A stretch of DNA of 64,000 bases from Oscillatoriales cyanobacterium (GCA_004292955.1 RDXX01000039.1:62001-126000); one strand, 5' to 3'. Positions 25,174-35,084 are shown, counted from the stretch's first letter. The notes: generated from the sequence alone by a model not told the origin. Translations and numbers: made by a program.

Positions 25174-26318
25174 GCCTTTTTCTTAGAACGGCCCGGCTCA
25201 AAGGGAAGTGCATCTAATCCCTGTTCTTTTTTTGTTTTCGCTTCTGCTTCGTCCACGATTTTTTGGAGATTTTCGGGCAGCGGTTCTCTAGACAAAATAA
25301 ACGATTGAACTGTTTGGAAGATGTTAGCAATCAGCATATACATCAACACGCCGGCGGGCAGCGGGAAGAACAAAAACATCCCCGAAAATATCACTGGCGT
25401 CAGTTTGTTGACTGTAGCCTGTTGGGGATTGTCGTTTGGCCCTTGTGCTTGTCCCGAAAGAGTTTGGTTGATATACAAACTGATACCGAAGCCGAGGATC
25501 ATCACCAAAATATCCCAGTGGATTGTGCCGTCTGGGTCGATCGCGCCCACGCGGCCTAGAGCTTCGATAAACAGGAATCCTTTGTTGGTAGCCAATCCGG
25601 GGATTGTGCCTTGAACTGTGGCTTCACCGGTCGCTAAAGCCACGATGTTGCCCTGTTCGTCTACCTTGACGAATTCTTCGCCTTTGATGACTTTCCAACT
25701 GGGAACAAAGTCAATTTCGCTCTTATTTTCTGCCGCTAGAGCTTGGAGAGGTTTACCGTCTGGGGTCTTAAATTCAACCTTGGTTGTATCGCCGACTCCG
25801 AGTTTGTCACCTGCTGGAATCACGCCCACAACTGGAGCGTGAAATGTACCCGTCACGTAAATATTTTGTGGTGGCGTAGCAAAGGCTTGCGGTTGAACAG
25901 TTTCGATTTGTTCTTTCGGCAAAACTTGGACGTTGACGCTGTAATTTACGTCAGAAAAAGGCGAACCCCTCAGCGTTGCAAACAGTGCAAACAGCACCGG
26001 CATTTGCAGCACCAACGGGAAGCATCCTGCTAGAGGATTGCCAAATTCTTTGTATACTTTGCTCATTTCCTCCTGCTGTTTGGCAGGATTTTCTTTATAC
26101 AGTTTTTGAATTTGATCTACTCGCTCTTTCATCAACGGCTGCGCTACTTTCATGCGCCGCATATTGCGAAGAGAGCCTGCATTTAGAGGATAGAGAGCAA
26201 AGCGAATCACGAGCGTCAGAGCTACGATCGCTAAACCGTAGCTTGGCACGATCCCGTAGAAAAAATCTAGGATCGGCAGCATTAGGTTGTTGGAGAGAAA
26301 CGAGATACCAAAATCCAT
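25170..26318 (-). CDS. yidC: Membrane protein insertase YidC/Oxa1
   Basis: 382 aa. Inserts proteins into the thylakoid or plasma membrane alone or with SecYEG. N-terminal helix [19 protein letters not shown], then the cytoplasmic hairpin [20 protein letters not shown] and [21 protein letters not shown] (the conserved groove segment). A soluble insert of about 130 residues (120-250, ending [19 protein letters not shown]) precedes the later helices ([33 protein letters not shown]). The insert is typical of cyanobacterial YidC. Ends in basic KTKKEQ...RSKKKA. In operon order after rnpA and the PH protein, with a 332-bp gap before them. Confidence 0.94.
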   Translation of the reverse strand: MDFGISFLSNNLMLPILDFFYGIVPSYGLAIVALTLVIRFALYPLNAGSLRNMRRMKVAQPLMKERVDQIQKLYKENPAKQQEEMSKVYKEFGNPLAGCFPLVLQMPVLFALFATLRGSPFSDVNYSVNVQVLPKEQIETVQPQAFATPPQNIYVTGTFHAPVVGVIPAGDKLGVGDTTKVEFKTPDGKPLQALAAENKSEIDFVPSWKVIKGEEFVKVDEQGNIVALATGEATVQGTIPGLATNKGFLFIEALGRVGAIDPDGTIHWDILVMILGFGISLYINQTLSGQAQGPNDNPQQATVNKLTPVIFSGMFLFFPLPAGVLMYMLIANIFQTVQSFILSREPLPENLQKIVDEAEAKTKKEQGLDALPFEPGRSKKKA

Positions 26319-26650
26319 TCGCTTTGAGTTAATTTAGGTGCTCTTAGTTTACTGTTGAGAACTATTTTTACCCGCTGAATGCGGGCCGTCTCAACTTTTA
26401 GGCTTTTGTCTCTATCTTAGGACATTGCCTGTCGATCGACCGCCCGCTACCAGATTTTTGTAATGACTAAAGCCAATACTCGCGCTGACTTCACCCAAAA
26501 AACGCACGCAAACGCCCGACAATCGTCATAAATATCCCCAAATTTTAGACTAAGAGTTCAACCTGGCAGATTCATCTGTGGAGTAAATCTCAAATCAAAA
26601 AATGGAAAATCGACAGATTTCGCCTTCAAATCAGGGTAAAAGCCTTTCGG
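26319..26650. other. Gap between yidC and the PH-domain gene
   Basis: 332 bp, no gene found. A small hairpin CCCGCTGAATGCGGG lies near 26372. This is the longest internal gap of the otherwise tight rpmH-yidC cluster, so yidC may have its own promoter here. Confidence 0.4.
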
Positions 26651-27046
26651 TTATTTAGCTTTTGCTGCTGCGTTGGCTTTTTGAGCTGCTGCGGGCAGTT
26701 TTTCGTTAATGTAGTCATAGACTGCTCGAAATTTCGGAATCGATCGCAGTTCCAAGCGGCTGCCATTTTTCATGGTCAGCACCATGTCTCCGTAAGTCCC
26801 GAAACCCCGAGGTACTGTGACAATTTTGACTATATCTGAGTAGATAACGTCGATGCGATCGCCCCCCATCCAACCGCTAGTTACGGACACTCGGCGGTTG
26901 GTGATCCGGTAGCGCAGCCACAGAGCCCGAACAATTGCTCCTACTGCGAGGGGGATTCCCACGACAGTCAGCCCCAGGAGTAAGTTGATAATCAAGTCTC
27001 CCAGCGCGGGGCCGCCTTCATAATATACTTCCTCTCGAATTCCCAT
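26651..27046 (-). CDS. PH domain-containing membrane-associated protein
   Basis: 131 aa. N-terminal hydrophobic region (ALGDLIINLLLGLTVVGIPL AVG, split here) followed by a bacterial PH-like (bPH_2) domain: RYRITNRRVSVTSGWMGG, IDVIYSDIVKIVTVPRG and MVLTMKNGSRLELRSIP. It overlaps the 3' end of rnpA by 29 bp. This small PH protein is a regular member of the cyanobacterial rnpA-yidC cluster; its function is not established. Ends in KAAAQKANAAAKAK. Confidence 0.85.
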   Translation of the reverse strand: MGIREEVYYEGGPALGDLIINLLLGLTVVGIPLAVGAIVRALWLRYRITNRRVSVTSGWMGGDRIDVIYSDIVKIVTVPRGFGTYGDMVLTMKNGSRLELRSIPKFRAVYDYINEKLPAAAQKANAAAKAK

Positions 27047-27422
27047 CTAGTACCTCGGCTTCTACCAACAACTGCTCTAATTCTTGCAGAATTTCTGCAT
27101 AATTGCACTCTTGTGCGATCGGACGCACCACAATTACTAAATCCCATCCGAATTTTAATCGGGGCAATAGCTGTCGCAAAGCGGCGCGAATCTGGCGCTT
27201 GATCCGGTTGCGGACTACAGCGCGCTTGCTGACTTTCAAGCTGATAGAAATGCCTGTGCGACTCGGTTGCAAGGATTTATCGGCTGTGGGTTTGCCAATC
27301 TCGACGCTTTTGGGTTTGCGTAGAGCTCTTAAGCTGAAATGAGCGGAGTTGCGGCGGATTCCCTTGCGGTAAACGGCGCTGAAGTCTTTTCGGTGCTTGA
27401 GTCGGTTTGTCAGGGGCAACAT
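27018..27422 (-). CDS. rnpA: Ribonuclease P protein component
   Basis: 134 aa, within the usual range of 110-140. Starts MLPLTNRLKHRKDFSAVYRK and contains the diagnostic RNxxKRxxR motif (VVRNRIKRQIRAALRQLLP). It binds RNase P RNA and helps mature tRNA 5' ends. Directly downstream of rpmH, as in nearly all bacteria, and overlaps the PH protein at its 3' end. RNase P RNA is not in this window. Confidence 0.94.
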   Translation of the reverse strand: MLPLTNRLKHRKDFSAVYRKGIRRNSAHFSLRALRKPKSVEIGKPTADKSLQPSRTGISISLKVSKRAVVRNRIKRQIRAALRQLLPRLKFGWDLVIVVRPIAQECNYAEILQELEQLLVEAEVLDGNSRGSIL

Positions 27423-27459
27423 GGTGGCTGCGTGCGATCGGGCTCATTCTTGGGCCGTG

Positions 27460-27597
27460 CTAGACTGCGAGGCGGTGACGACCTTTGCTGCGGCGTGCTT
27501 TGATTACCAATCGACCAGTTGCGGTACGCATTCTGGCGCGAAAACCGGATGTTCTTTTTCTTTTGCGGCTGGTTCCGTGCAGGGTTTGCTGTGTCAT
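27460..27597 (-). CDS. rpmH: Ribosomal protein L34
   Basis: 45 aa, below the track limit, read on the minus strand: begins [20 protein letters not shown] and ends [13 protein letters not shown]. The pattern TLHGTxRKRKRxSGFRxRMRTxxGRxVIxxRRxKGRxxLxV is diagnostic. Its start CAT is at 27595-27597, and rnpA starts 37 bp after its stop. It should lead the rpmH-rnpA-PH transcript. Confidence 0.97.
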   Translation of the reverse strand: MTQQTLHGTSRKRKRTSGFRARMRTATGRLVIKARRSKGRHRLAV

Positions 27598-27886
27598 TTC
27601 GATTTCTCCCGTCTTGTTACTTTACTTTTGATTAATATTCACAATCTTCTAGTATACCATAGAGTGGTTTTCTTGGCAATAATATTTTTCCGAGTTGATA
27701 TGTATTGAGAGTTGAGTTAAGTTGCGATCGCAGCCTTGAATGATTGGTCAAGGCTATAATCCCGACTTATTTAAAAAATGTGGTTTATGAACGGCTGACA
27801 TCTCTTGAAAGCATTGCCAAAAGAATTTGATGTTTGAAAAACAATGGGTTAAAATGCCAAATATTATAACCAACCGGAAAAAACAG

Positions 27887-28285
27887 ATGGATGCCACAGT
27901 ATTAAATCCTAATCCGAATCCTAATGAAAAAGTGACTATTGTCCGCACAGAAAGGGGGCTTACGATCGCGGGAACACGCATAACTCTTTATGATGTAATA
28001 GATCATCTCAAAGCCCACTATCCCCCTAAATTCATTCGCGATGTATTTAACCTTACGGATGAGCAGTTGGGCGCTGCCATTTCCTACATTGAGGCGCACC
28101 AGACAGATGTAGAAGCTGAGTATCAAGAAGTTTTGAAATCAGCCGAAGAAACTCGCCAGTATTGGGAAGAACGCAACCGCGAACGCTTTGCTCGCATAGC
28201 TGCAACTCCCCCTCGCTCTGAATATGAAGCTGCGCGAGTCAAACTTCAGCAACGCAAAGTGCAGCGGGAAGCAACAAAGCAATGA
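27887..28285 (+). CDS. DUF433-like antitoxin
   Basis: 132 aa from MDATVLNPNPNPNEKVTIVR. The track start at 27827 adds 20 unlikely residues; ATG at 27887 has GGAAAAAAC upstream. VRTERGLTIAGTRITLYDVIDHL matches the DUF433 beta-hairpin and helix-turn-helix region (N-terminal), and the tail is a long charged helix (SAEETRQYWEERNRERF). Its TGA overlaps the ATG of the next gene by 4 bp. By pairing it is the antitoxin of the following PIN-like toxin, though longer than the 78-aa antitoxin at 1336. Confidence 0.75.
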   Translation: MDATVLNPNPNPNEKVTIVRTERGLTIAGTRITLYDVIDHLKAHYPPKFIRDVFNLTDEQLGAAISYIEAHQTDVEAEYQEVLKSAEETRQYWEERNRERFARIAATPPRSEYEAARVKLQQRKVQREATKQ

Positions 28286-28674
28286 TGATTCTGGCTGACT
28301 ACAATTTGAATCGGCAAGCTCTCTTGCTTTCTGGAAGTCTGGTGGCAGGAGGGTGGTTAGATATTGCTCCCATTCGGTTAGTGACATTTCAAGATATTGG
28401 CTTAGCGTCTAATAGCGACGATCGAGTTGTTTGGCGATTGGCTCAATCTAATCAAATGCTTTTATTGACAGCAAACCGTAATGCAAAGGGTGAAGACTCT
28501 CTGGAACAGGTGATGCGCGAAGAAAATGAGCCAACTTCATTTCCCATTATCACGATTGGCGACCCGGATCGCGTTAACGAATATGATTATCGAGAGCGTT
28601 GTGTTGAAAAGCTTGTAGAAATCGCGATCGATATCCAAGACTATATGGGAGCAGGTAGGTTATTTATTCCGTAA
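28282..28674 (+). CDS. PIN-like toxin, DUF5615-related
   Basis: 130 aa. Begins MMILADYNLNRQALLL (metal-ligand Asp5 by analogy with MKFLVDAQLP), with LVTFQDIGLASNSDD and NQMLLLTANRNAKGEDSL aligning with the later acidic strand of DUF5615. The canonical DRDF motif is replaced (ANRNAKGED), so the acidic site is only partly conserved and activity is uncertain. ATGATG overlaps the upstream antitoxin. Confidence 0.65.
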   Translation: MMILADYNLNRQALLLSGSLVAGGWLDIAPIRLVTFQDIGLASNSDDRVVWRLAQSNQMLLLTANRNAKGEDSLEQVMREENEPTSFPIITIGDPDRVNEYDYRERCVEKLVEIAIDIQDYMGAGRLFIP

Positions 28675-28684
28675 ACAGATATAT

Positions 28685-28794
28685 CAATACTTCGGACAGT
28701 TTTTCTATGGCCCAATGACTTATCCTCTATGACTTTGAGCCACTGTGGATAATTAAATCAAAGTCATGTCCACCCCTGACTGTCCGGAGTATTG
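28685..28794. repeat. 110-bp nested palindrome
   Basis: Outer arms CAATACTTCGGACAGT and ACTGTCCGGAGTATTG (one mismatch); inner arms ATGACTTTGA and TCAAAGTCAT. The whole would fold into a two-level hairpin. It sits between the PIN toxin and the 3' end of the decarboxylase gene and could be a MITE or a bidirectional terminator. No target duplication is evident. Confidence 0.75.
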
Positions 28795-28905
28795 GTGTAC
28801 CAATCTGTTGTTGAATCGAAGAGTGTCCCTTACCCGAAATATAGCAGATTTCAGGTAAGCGAACTATGTTGATTTAGGCGATCGCAAAAATGCCAGTTTC
28901 CTAAC

Positions 28906-30543
28906 TTAGATATTGCAGCTCATATCGTCAGATAATTGACTGAAACGAGCATTTTCCCGATAGTCTACCGGACAGTCAATCACGCAGGGGACATCTTGAG
29001 CTAGCGCTTCCTTCAGTATAGGAATAAAATCGGTGGCGGATTCCACGCGATAGCCTTTTAAACCCATACTTTCGGCATATTTTACAAAATCGGGATTGCC
29101 AAATTTCACGAAATGTGAATGACCAAAGTGATCTTCCTGCTTCCATTCAATTAACCCGTAGCCGCCGTCATTAAAGATGAGAGTGACAAAATTAGTACCG
29201 ACGCGCAACGCAGTTTCTAACTCTTGAGAGTTCATCATAAAACCGCCGTCGCCGGTGGCTGCTACTACTTTGCGATCGGGATAAACGAGTTTTGCAGCCA
29301 CCGCCCCCGGAATCGCAATCCCCATCGCAGCAAATCCGTTGGATATTAAACAGGTATTCGGGCGATCGCAATGATAGTGCCGCGCGATCCACATTTTGTG
29401 AGCCCCCACATCAGATATGAGAATATCTTCCGGGCCCAGCACTTGCCGCAAATCGTAAATCAGTTTTTGTGGCTTGATCGGGAAACCATCATCCTTAGCA
29501 TATTGTTCGTACCCAGCGCGAATATCTGCCCGCAATTGCTTAGCAAAAGGATCAGTCTTCTCCATGCGATCGGCACGCTGCAAAATTTCATTGAGCGAAT
29601 CCGAAATATCCCCCACAACTTCTACAACAGGAATATAACTGCTATCAACTTCTGCTGGCAGAGCTCCTACGTGAATAATCGGAATTTTGCCGTCAGGATT
29701 CCACTTTTTCGGGGAATATTCAATTAAATCGTAGCCAACAGCAATCACTAAATCCGTTTCTTCAAAAGCACAGCTAATGTAATCCCGTTTTTGCAATCCC
29801 GTCGTCCAAAGTGCCAAAGGATGAGTGTAAGGAATTACGCCTTTGCCCATAAAAGTATTAGCGACGGGAATATTTAATCGAGTCGCAAATTCTGTCAAAG
29901 CATCGCTAGCATTAGCCCGAATCGTGCCATTTCCTACTAAAAGCAAAGGACTTTTCGCCTTGGAAATTGCCACAGCAGCTTTATTCAGACTTTGGTAAGC
30001 ACCAAAAGTTTTTTCGCGGTTATCTTTAGTGAGCGGCTCTCCTTCGACAGGCATTGCTGCGATGTTTTCGGGCAAGTCAATGTGAACTGCTCCCGGTTTT
30101 TCACTCTGAGCTACTTTAAAGGCTTTGCGGACAATTTCTGATGTCGTACTGGGGCGGACAATTTGAGCATTCCACTTAGTAACCGGAGCAAACATAGCCA
30201 CCAAGTCCAAATATTGGTGCGATTCTATGTGCATTCTATCCGTGCCGACTTGTCCGGTAATTGCTACTAGAGGAGCGCCGTCTAAATTCGCATCAGCAAC
30301 GCCTGTAATTAAGTTAGTTGCGCCGGGGCCCAAGGTGGACAAGCAAACGCCTGCTTTGCCGGTAAGGCGGCCGTAAACGTCTGCCATGAAAGCGGCGCCT
30401 TGTTCGTGGCGAGTAGTAATAAATTTAATTGAAGAGTGTCTTAGGGCTTCTAAAACTTCTAAATTTTCTTCTCCGGGAAGTCCGAAGACGTATTCTACGC
30501 CTTCATTTTCTAAACATTTGACCAAGAGTTGAGCTGTGTTCAT
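28906..30543 (-). CDS. ThDP enzyme, probable 2-oxoglutarate decarboxylase
   Basis: 545 aa, thiamine-diphosphate fold. The N-terminal part has VFGLPGEENLEVLEAL and RHEQGAAFMADVYGRLTG (catalytic Glu48 region), the middle LATLGPGATNLITG-type stretch, and the C-terminal ThDP/Mg motif GDGGFMMNSQELETALR...NDGGYG. Databases name such proteins acetolactate synthase, but in cyanobacteria this subgroup next to SSADH decarboxylates 2-oxoglutarate to succinic semialdehyde, bypassing 2-oxoglutarate dehydrogenase. The semialdehyde dehydrogenase gene is immediately upstream on the same strand (208 bp). The assignment rests on this pairing and on family knowledge; a true acetolactate synthase role is not excluded. 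Confidence 0.85.
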   Translation of the reverse strand: MNTAQLLVKCLENEGVEYVFGLPGEENLEVLEALRHSSIKFITTRHEQGAAFMADVYGRLTGKAGVCLSTLGPGATNLITGVADANLDGAPLVAITGQVGTDRMHIESHQYLDLVAMFAPVTKWNAQIVRPSTTSEIVRKAFKVAQSEKPGAVHIDLPENIAAMPVEGEPLTKDNREKTFGAYQSLNKAAVAISKAKSPLLLVGNGTIRANASDALTEFATRLNIPVANTFMGKGVIPYTHPLALWTTGLQKRDYISCAFEETDLVIAVGYDLIEYSPKKWNPDGKIPIIHVGALPAEVDSSYIPVVEVVGDISDSLNEILQRADRMEKTDPFAKQLRADIRAGYEQYAKDDGFPIKPQKLIYDLRQVLGPEDILISDVGAHKMWIARHYHCDRPNTCLISNGFAAMGIAIPGAVAAKLVYPDRKVVAATGDGGFMMNSQELETALRVGTNFVTLIFNDGGYGLIEWKQEDHFGHSHFVKFGNPDFVKYAESMGLKGYRVESATDFIPILKEALAQDVPCVIDCPVDYRENARFSQLSDDMSCNI

Positions 30544-30751
30544 TTCCGTTTTTTCCTCGGTTACTCAGGATTTGTTGTTCTCAAACAATTTACAAGGTTG
30601 GGATTTATTGTACAACTTTTGAGGCTGACAAAGTTTTTAGCCGCCCTCAGTCAACTTCTTGCAAAAATCTAATGTTGAATTTTTAACCGCAGATCAACGC
30701 GAATTAACGCAGATGGATTGAGGTTTTTGCAAGAAGCCGATCGAGCTTTAC

Positions 30752-32119
30752 TTATTTTACCCACACTGTTTTAATGTTGACAAATTCGTGAATTCCTTGG
30801 ATGCTCAATTCGCGTCCGTAACCGGAGCGTTTGATGCCGCCAAAGGGCAATCTGGGGTCGGATTTTACTAAGCCGTTGATGAATACGGCGCCTGCTTCTA
30901 GTTCGGAAATAAATCGATCGCCTTCTGAGCTTACTGTAGTCCAAGCTGTCGCGGCTAAGCCAAAAGATGTATTGTTGGCTAGTTCGATCGCCTCATCGAT
31001 GTCTGCAACTCGAAATACTAAGGCTACGGGCCCGAAAAATTCTTGTTGGCGCGCCGCAGCATCTAGGGGAATATCTGTCAGAATAGTTGGCAAGTAGAAA
31101 TTGCCGGCATTCTCTGACAAAGCACGACCGCCTGTCAGCAGTTTTGCTCCCGATTTGATGCAGGCTTGCACTTGATTGTCTAATTCTTTGAGGATGGCGG
31201 GAGTAGCTAAAGGGCCGATATCGGTTTCGGGCAACATCGGATCGCCTATTTTTAATTGCTCGAATTTTTCGACAAATCCTTTGATGAATTCGTCGGCGAT
31301 TTCTTCTGCTAAAATAAACCGTTTAGCAGATACGCAAGTTTGGCCACTATTGAGCATTCGGGATGTGACAGCAGTTGATAAAGCGGATGGTAAATCGGCG
31401 CTGGACATTACAATAAATGGGTCACTTCCTCCCAATTCCAGCACTACTTTTTTCAAATTTTTTCCCGCATTTGCTGCTAAACTTTCACCCGCTGGTTCGC
31501 TACCGGTGAGAGTTGCTGCTTTTACGCGATCGTCCGCAATGAGATCGGCTACCTTATCGGCTCCCACTAACAACGTTTGAAAAACGCCTTCGGGAAAGCC
31601 CGCTTCTGTGAAAATTGCCTCTATTTTTAAAGCGCACTGCGGCACGTTGGAAGCGTGTTTGAGCAAGCCCACATTGCCCGCCATCAGCGTCGGCGCCGCA
31701 AACCGAAAAACTTGCCAAAATGGGAAATTCCAGGGCATGACGGCTAAAATAGCGCCCAGTGGTTGGTAGCGGACAAAGCTGCTGCTAGCGTCGGTGGTTG
31801 CGGGTACGTCTGCCATAAATTGAGCGGCATTTTTGGCGTAAAAGCGGCAAACTAAGGCGCATTTTTCTACTTCGCCGATCGCCGATTTAAGCGTTTTGCC
31901 CATTTCCAGCGTCATCATTTCCGCGAAAATTTCGCGATCGCGCTCCAAGATATCGGCAGTTGTCTGCATCCAGATGGCTCGCTGCTCAAACGGCTGGTGG
32001 CGGTACTTGTTAAAAGCTTGCTGTGCTAATGCCAGCTTAGCTTCTATGGCCTCATCTGCGATCGGCTCGAAAGTTTTCAGCGTTTCTCCCGTTGCCGGGT
32101 TGATAGTAGAAATACCCAT
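30752..32119 (-). CDS. Succinate-semialdehyde dehydrogenase
   Basis: 455 aa aldehyde dehydrogenase. Motifs: VMPWNFPFWQVFRF (active-site Asn region), GSEPAGESLA (cofactor-binding), ELGGSDPFIV (catalytic Glu), NSGQTCVSAKRFIL (catalytic Cys) and EFFGPVALVF. The N-terminal SSADH-like pattern ISTINPATGETLKTFEP fits. With the decarboxylase downstream it forms the two-step route from 2-oxoglutarate to succinate via succinic semialdehyde. NAD versus NADP preference cannot be decided from the sequence alone. Shorter than E. coli GabD (about 480). Confidence 0.9.
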   Translation of the reverse strand: MGISTINPATGETLKTFEPIADEAIEAKLALAQQAFNKYRHQPFEQRAIWMQTTADILERDREIFAEMMTLEMGKTLKSAIGEVEKCALVCRFYAKNAAQFMADVPATTDASSSFVRYQPLGAILAVMPWNFPFWQVFRFAAPTLMAGNVGLLKHASNVPQCALKIEAIFTEAGFPEGVFQTLLVGADKVADLIADDRVKAATLTGSEPAGESLAANAGKNLKKVVLELGGSDPFIVMSSADLPSALSTAVTSRMLNSGQTCVSAKRFILAEEIADEFIKGFVEKFEQLKIGDPMLPETDIGPLATPAILKELDNQVQACIKSGAKLLTGGRALSENAGNFYLPTILTDIPLDAAARQQEFFGPVALVFRVADIDEAIELANNTSFGLAATAWTTVSSEGDRFISELEAGAVFINGLVKSDPRLPFGGIKRSGYGRELSIQGIHEFVNIKTVWVK

Positions 32120-32615
32120 TGTTCTATCTCCGTTTCAAAATATACAAAACTCCCTTATAGTTTTGAAGCTAGTTCGGGAGTTGTATTGATGTATTACAAA
32201 ATTTGGATTTACCAGCCATACTTTTAGATATTGCTAATTTGCAAGTGCCGGGATTTGTTTAAATCTCTCTGTTTTTAATTATAGTGCAAAGTATTAATTG
32301 CAAATCTTAAGAAATTTTGTTTTTAAAGTTTATGTTGGCGATCGAAGTGGCAAATGCTTCCCAGGCAGAGCCTCTTGGGTGCATCTGGTTTTTGAAGCCT
32401 GAAGAAGCATGACCGCATATAAGTTATTAGTTATCATCTTATGTTGACTACGGTCATGCTTCGCCCCTACGGATATATTTGCCTTGCGCCAGATGCACCC
32501 GAGCCTCTTAACCCATATTCAGAGGCTCTACCTCGGCTGGGAGAATCGACAATGGAGGCAGAGCCTCCCCATCTCCGTTACCAGGCAGAGCCTGATAACG
32601 AGTAACTACACGCTC
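32120..32615. other. Gap with CAGAGGCTCT palindromic repeats
   Basis: 496 bp. It holds at least four copies of AGGCAGAGCCT / CAGAGGCTCT repeats (near 32355, 32520, 32555, 32585) and an inverted pair ATGCTTC...GAAGCAT around a TAGTTATCATC tract (32405-32465). No gene is apparent. It probably carries the SSADH promoter. Confidence 0.6.
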
Positions 32616-34940
32616 CTAAACAGACTTTTCCTCGATGTAATTCTGCACGTAAGACTGATAGTAATACCTGCTGCCTTTATCGTTATTGGCCACCATTCCC
32701 AACAGCGGAATCCCCGCCATTTTCAAATCTTCAAAAGCCAACAACAGCGCCTCCCGCTCAGTTTGATGCAGCCCCACCACTAGCATCAATCCGTTAGTAT
32801 GAGCCGCCAACAAATTCGCATCTGCCAAACCCAACAGCGGCGGAGTATCGTAAATAACTAAGTCAAAATGACTTGCCAAAGCTGCCATTAAATGCTGCAT
32901 TTTTCGGGAAGACAGCACCTTTGTGGGATCGGGAGGCACTGGCCCGGATGTTAACACAAATAGGTTTTCATCGCGGGGCGATCGCAAAATCACCTCTTCG
33001 ACATCCACATCCTCGGCAATTACATTGTGCAAGCCTTGCCAATTCGGCAAACCCAGCATTTCGTGCACCTGCGGCCTCCGCAAATCCGCATCCACCAACA
33101 GCACTTGCTGGCCCATTGCCGCCGCCGCCCGTGCCAGATTTACCGCCACCGTTGACTTACCGTCAGCTACTTGACAAGACGTAATTACACAAGATGCGAT
33201 CGGACTATTAACATTTAACAACCGAATATTAGCATTGAGCGATCGAAAAGCCTCTTGAAAAGCATCCGTCGGCACCGGCGAACTTCCCACATCAATCGTA
33301 GTTCCCTCAGCAGGTGGCAGTCTCAAAATTTTATCGCTAGCAGGAATTACCCCCAACAAAGGCAACCGAATCGAATGTTTGACATCCTCAGGAGAATTGA
33401 ACACAGTTTTATTATTAAACCGTTCCGCCAACTGCGCCGCCAGCATCCCAAACAACAAACCAGCCAATCCCCCCAAAGCCAAATTCAAAGGCATAATCGG
33501 AGCAACAGCCATCAACTCGCCATTTTTGTAGCGCGGAATTTCCGGCTTAGCAATAACTTCCCAAGCCACCTCTTTTTTACCCACAGCTTCAAGCTGCAAA
33601 GCTTGCTGTTTTGCCAGCAAACCATTCAGCGTATTGTTAGTCAACTCCGCCTCCCGTTGCAAATCCGAATAGCGCCGAAAAATTACCGGGAATCCTTGAG
33701 AATATTGATTCAACTGCTTAGCAGCCTGTTCCAAAACCTGATTCCGCACGCCCAAAATCTGAATTAAATTAGCAGTACCGATAAACTGTTCGATTAACTT
33801 AATCCGCACCGGATCTTGAAAAGCCAGCACTTGCGAATTCACCTTAGCCAAATCAGTTCCCAGAACCTGTTGGGCTTCTTTCTTCAGCAAAGGAATCAGA
33901 TTTTTGCGCTGTTCTCGCAACAACTGCATTTGCGGAGTTTGGTCTGTATATGTCGCCGAATTAATCGCAATTTGTCCTTCCAATTGCTGCAATTGAGTTA
34001 GCATTCCTTGATAGCGGGGAGCTTGACTCAGCGCCGAAGCCATCAGCGCTTGTTGCTGGTTTAATCCGAGCTGATTTTGCAGGTTAATATAGAGCAATCT
34101 TTGCTGGTTAAGCTGCGTTTGCGCGTCCAATCTTTGCGTTTGAAGTTGGCTGATTTGCTGCGCGAGTTGTTGGGTTTGAATTTGCGGATCAATGAAATTG
34201 TACTGCTGCCGCAACTTTTGAATTTCTGTTTGCAGAGCTTGTTGGCGCTTTTGCTGGTTGGGAATTTTGGATTTCACAAAATCCAAACTCTGGCTAATTT
34301 GAGTTTTGGTATCTTGCACGCTGTAGTTGCGGTAGCCTAGGGCAACTTTTTCCAAAACAAACTGAATTTTTTTCGGATCGAAATCCCGATATCTAACTTC
34401 AATAATCTTGGTATTTTTGAAGCGATTGATTGACAGCCTAGTTCCCTGAGAATATGGCAGATTATCTGCTTTTTCGTTCAAAAGATAGTTGTAATTTATT
34501 TCTGGATACTTCGCTCGCAACTGTTTGATAATTGGCGACATTACTTGCGGGCTTTGCAAAACTTGAATTTGCGATTCGTAGTCAAAACCTGGATTTTCTG
34601 GCGTCGCGGGACTCGCTGGTTGTAGTTTCAGCTCCCCGGAGTAGACTTTTGCTAAAGTGTTTTGCGTAACAGGGGTTTCTACTAATAATTGAAAGCGTCC
34701 TTCATACTCGCTTTTTTGAGTTAGAGTCCAGGCAAAAACTCCGGTTGTCACCGCCGCTGCTACGCCGATAACTAAGAACGAACGACTGCGGCAAACTTCC
34801 CAAAAACTTAACGGTTCTTCTGTATTTTCCCTGCCGAAAAACTGCTCTTCATCATAAAGTACGGAAGATAACTTTTGCTGTCCAAGGATTTTTTTATTGT
34901 GATTAAACAGTGCTATTGAAGATTTTTTACCTGGTTTCAT
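32616..34940 (-). CDS. Polysaccharide-chain-length tyrosine autokinase (Wzc/BY-kinase type)
   Basis: 774 aa from MKPGKKSSIALFNHNKK at 34940; the track start at 35027 adds 29 residues of doubtful origin. N-terminal helix (RSFLVIGVAAAVTTGVFAWT), Wzz-type domain, a long coiled coil rich in Gln (about 190-400), a second membrane helix (PLNLALGGLAGLLFGMLAA), then the BY-kinase domain: Walker A-like QVADGKSTVAVNLARA, Walker A' LLVDADLRRPQ, Walker B LVIYDTPP. The C-terminal tyrosine cluster YYYQSYVQNY is the autophosphorylation tail. It pairs with the SLBB exporter upstream on the same strand; together they control exopolysaccharide polymerisation and export. Confidence 0.92.
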   Translation of the reverse strand: MKPGKKSSIALFNHNKKILGQQKLSSVLYDEEQFFGRENTEEPLSFWEVCRSRSFLVIGVAAAVTTGVFAWTLTQKSEYEGRFQLLVETPVTQNTLAKVYSGELKLQPASPATPENPGFDYESQIQVLQSPQVMSPIIKQLRAKYPEINYNYLLNEKADNLPYSQGTRLSINRFKNTKIIEVRYRDFDPKKIQFVLEKVALGYRNYSVQDTKTQISQSLDFVKSKIPNQQKRQQALQTEIQKLRQQYNFIDPQIQTQQLAQQISQLQTQRLDAQTQLNQQRLLYINLQNQLGLNQQQALMASALSQAPRYQGMLTQLQQLEGQIAINSATYTDQTPQMQLLREQRKNLIPLLKKEAQQVLGTDLAKVNSQVLAFQDPVRIKLIEQFIGTANLIQILGVRNQVLEQAAKQLNQYSQGFPVIFRRYSDLQREAELTNNTLNGLLAKQQALQLEAVGKKEVAWEVIAKPEIPRYKNGELMAVAPIMPLNLALGGLAGLLFGMLAAQLAERFNNKTVFNSPEDVKHSIRLPLLGVIPASDKILRLPPAEGTTIDVGSSPVPTDAFQEAFRSLNANIRLLNVNSPIASCVITSCQVADGKSTVAVNLARAAAAMGQQVLLVDADLRRPQVHEMLGLPNWQGLHNVIAEDVDVEEVILRSPRDENLFVLTSGPVPPDPTKVLSSRKMQHLMAALASHFDLVIYDTPPLLGLADANLLAAHTNGLMLVVGLHQTEREALLLAFEDLKMAGIPLLGMVANNDKGSRYYYQSYVQNYIEEKSV

Positions 34941-35084
34941 TTGATTGCTACAACTTATTAGTTTAAACGTTTGTAATGCTGGCGCAGTTTCATTAACCCG
35001 GTTTCTGACTAGAGATATCGCTACCAACTAATTTTTTTTGTAGAAACCGGGTTGATGAGGTCTTATACCAATTTAATGTGAAGT

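Noticed and set aside
26319-27597. rpmH-rnpA-yidC cluster as a replication origin
   Set aside because: No dnaA gene or DnaA-box cluster is visible; gene order alone is not evidence in cyanobacteria.
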